Below are positions 62,837 through 64,000 of a stretch of DNA of 64,000 nucleotides, piece by piece (the stretch's first letter is position 1; the number at the start of each line of letters is the position of its first letter). This DNA is from Labrenzia sp. PHM005. Its GTDB lineage: Bacteria > Pseudomonadota > Alphaproteobacteria > Rhizobiales > Stappiaceae. A program made the position numbers and the translations under genes. The stretch spans positions 5,265,001-5,329,000 of the forward strand of contig NZ_CP041191.1 in assembly GCF_006517275.1 (NCBI RefSeq). Reading direction: 5' to 3'. Under the pieces are notes generated by a model. The model was not told the DNA's origin and searched no databases. It saw only the letters and a list, made by a program, of their open reading frames with translations.

Positions 62837-62903
62837 GCTGGCAGCCGCAAATGTGGCCAATCCAGCACGCCCGAACCAGCTCACCGAAAGTAGTCAGAAG
62901 AAG

Positions 62904-63653
62904 ATGAAAATTGCAGTCCTTTCTGACATTCACGGCAATGTCTTGGCGCTTGAGGCCGTGCTTGCTGATCTGAAACAGGAAATGCCGGATGTATTAGTCA
63001 ATCTCGGCGATTGTGTCTCCGGGCCGCTGTGGCCGGAGGAAACGGCTGCGATCCTGCGCGAGACCAACTGGCCGACCGTGCGTGGCAACCATGACCGGTT
63101 TCTGATTGAAGATCCCATTGAAAAACTGGGACCGACCGATGCTTTTACGGCTGAGCGCTTATCATCAAGTAGCCTCGACTGGCTCAAGACCACACAAGCG
63201 ACCATCCGCTTGACCGAAGAGGTTTTCCTCTGTCACGGCACTCCGGACAATGACGACCGCTATCTGACGGAAAAGATAGAAGGACCAAAAGGTCATCTGC
63301 CGGACGAAGACACCCTGCTCGCTGAGATCAAAGGCGAAACCGCCCCGATCATCTGTTGCGGCCACACGCATATTCCGCGTGTCATCCGGTTGCACAAGAC
63401 CGGACAGACCATCCTCAATCCCGGAAGCGTTGGCCTGCCGTCTTATGAGGACGAACATCCGAACAAACACAAGATGGAAGCCGGCAGCCCGCACGCGCGC
63501 TATGCGCTGATGAGCAAGGGGTCAAACGGCTGGAGTTTTCAGGAGAAAATGCTGCCCTACGACTGGGAAGCGGCGGCTAAGCAAGCGGAAAAGAACAAAC
63601 GGACTGGCTGGGGCCGGTCGCTGCGGCATGGCTTTTTCGGAACTCTGTCGTAG
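62904..63653 (+). CDS. Calcineurin-like metallophosphoesterase (YfcE/MJ0936 type)
   Basis: A 249-residue phosphodiesterase or phosphatase. Dinuclear-metal ligands are visible in order: AVLSDIHGNVLALEA, NLGDCVSGP, VRGNHDRFL, CHGTPDND, CGHTHIPRV and LNPGSVGLP. The substrate is unknown. ATG 62904 follows AGAAGAAG and gives a normal family start. It lies just after the intergenic repeat and ends five bases from the convergent galE. Confidence 0.9.
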   Translation: MKIAVLSDIHGNVLALEAVLADLKQEMPDVLVNLGDCVSGPLWPEETAAILRETNWPTVRGNHDRFLIEDPIEKLGPTDAFTAERLSSSSLDWLKTTQATIRLTEEVFLCHGTPDNDDRYLTEKIEGPKGHLPDEDTLLAEIKGETAPIICCGHTHIPRVIRLHKTGQTILNPGSVGLPSYEDEHPNKHKMEAGSPHARYALMSKGSNGWSFQEKMLPYDWEAAAKQAEKNKRTGWGRSLRHGFFGTLS

Positions 63654-63657
63654 CGCC

Positions 63658-64000
63658 TCAGCCGTCAGAAGCCTCATAGCCCTTCGGATTTTTGCAGGCC
63701 CAGTTCCAAGTGTCGGAACACATGTCTTCTAGGCCGCGCTCAGCCGACCAATTCAGTTTAGCTTCGGCCGCCTTTGTATCTGCATAGACTTCGGCAACAT
63801 CGCCTGCCCGCCGCGGAGCGATTTCATAGGGAATTTTTTGGTTGGACGCCCGTTCAAAGGCTTTCACCATCTCCAGTACGCTGTAGCCGGTGCCAGTCCC
63901 AAGGTTGACTGTGAAGCTGTTGGTTTCGTCTGTTAGAGCGGCCAGAGCTTCATGCGCCCGCAAATGACCTTCGACCAGATCGACCACATGAATGTAATCG
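63658..64000 (-). CDS. galE: UDP-glucose 4-epimerase, C-terminal part
   Basis: The last 114 or so residues of a short-chain dehydrogenase-type epimerase; the gene runs off the window edge, so the start is not seen. The frame continues past the apparent internal start as DYIHVVDLVEGHL, the conserved GalE segment. It goes on with NLGTGTGYSVLEMVKAFERA and RRAGDVAEVYADTKAAEAKLNW, all typical of GalE. It interconverts UDP-glucose and UDP-galactose for polysaccharide precursors. Confidence 0.92.
   Translation of the reverse strand, partial: DYIHVVDLVEGHLRAHEALAALTDETNSFTVNLGTGTGYSVLEMVKAFERASNQKIPYEIAPRRAGDVAEVYADTKAAEAKLNWSAERGLEDMCSDTWNWACKNPKGYEASDG

Noticed and set aside
1..64000. CRISPR arrays, tRNA and rRNA genes, prophage or complete insertion sequences.
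   Set aside because: No regularly spaced repeats, cloverleaf sequences, ribosomal RNA segments, phage genes or transposases were seen on either strand.

Overview
The window reads as chromosome of a free-living alphaproteobacterium, most likely a marine member of the Stappiaceae (Roseibium/Labrenzia type). This is inferred from protein character, roughly 55-60% GC coding sequence, DUF1127 and DUF2336 proteins, a homospermidine/ornithine decarboxylase polyamine pair, a fused indolepyruvate ferredoxin oxidoreductase, and GC-rich intergenic palindromes of the rhizobial type. No rRNA, tRNA, prophage, CRISPR array or complete transposase was found. Most of the window is core or lifestyle gene content, with a few local oddities.

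Layout. 1-6.2 kb: a MASE1-GGDEF cyclase, then amino-acid catabolism (dimethylargininase-like enzyme, GNAT, asparaginase, class I aminotransferase) and a lone periplasmic binding protein. 6.5-11.4 kb: a large SPFH membrane protein, a caspase-like protease behind an AT-rich spacer, and two tandemly duplicated lone binding proteins. 11.6-18.4 kb: a SulP permease with STAS domain, a class III adenylate cyclase with an extracytoplasmic sensor, a GGDEF-EAL protein and a Stf0 sulfotransferase. 18.4-22.6 kb: a polyamine locus of homospermidine synthase with a histone-H1-like N-terminal tail of about 260 residues, and ornithine decarboxylase behind a long structured leader. 22.6-29.5 kb: YceI, an eight-loop EF-hand protein divergent from an OmpR/histidine kinase pair, and an NMT1/taurine-type ABC importer. 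29.5-33.6 kb: a translationally coupled four-gene operon (NIPSNAP, ABM monooxygenase-like, EamA, cupin) with a divergent ArsR regulator, and a CMD/HxlR divergent pair. 33.7-39.9 kb: a 43-residue protein under a tandem operator, then the methionine-cycle operon (ArsR-methyltransferase fusion, metF, metH) with a perfect 22-bp palindrome at its promoter. 40-48.5 kb: a LysR regulator, two DUF1127-type small proteins (one with its ribosome binding site inside a perfect 17-bp inverted repeat), a PQQ quinohemoprotein dehydrogenase, an MscS channel and a DUF2336 protein. 48.5-58.2 kb: indolepyruvate oxidoreductase with a divergent Lrp regulator, a fourth lone binding protein, a MITE-like element, a membrane-anchored LuxR protein, PepSY, a DadA-like oxidase, a BASS-type transporter and a DUF2259 protein. 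58.3-64 kb: rpe, an L,D-transpeptidase homologue lacking the usual catalytic motif, Nudix, purB, a REP-like repeat, a metallophosphoesterase and the 3' part of galE.

How the genes work together. Ornithine decarboxylase supplies putrescine, which Hss joins into homospermidine. MetF and MetH run the methyl branch of the methionine cycle under a probable ArsR-type regulator. The EF-hand protein and adjacent two-component system look like one envelope-sensing module. Aminotransferase, asparaginase, dimethylargininase, DadA-like oxidase and indolepyruvate oxidoreductase indicate amino-acid scavenging. The best candidates for undescribed biology are the H1-tailed homospermidine synthase, the two unusual small-protein control regions (33.9 kb and 48.2 kb), and the L,D-transpeptidase relative with a degraded active site.
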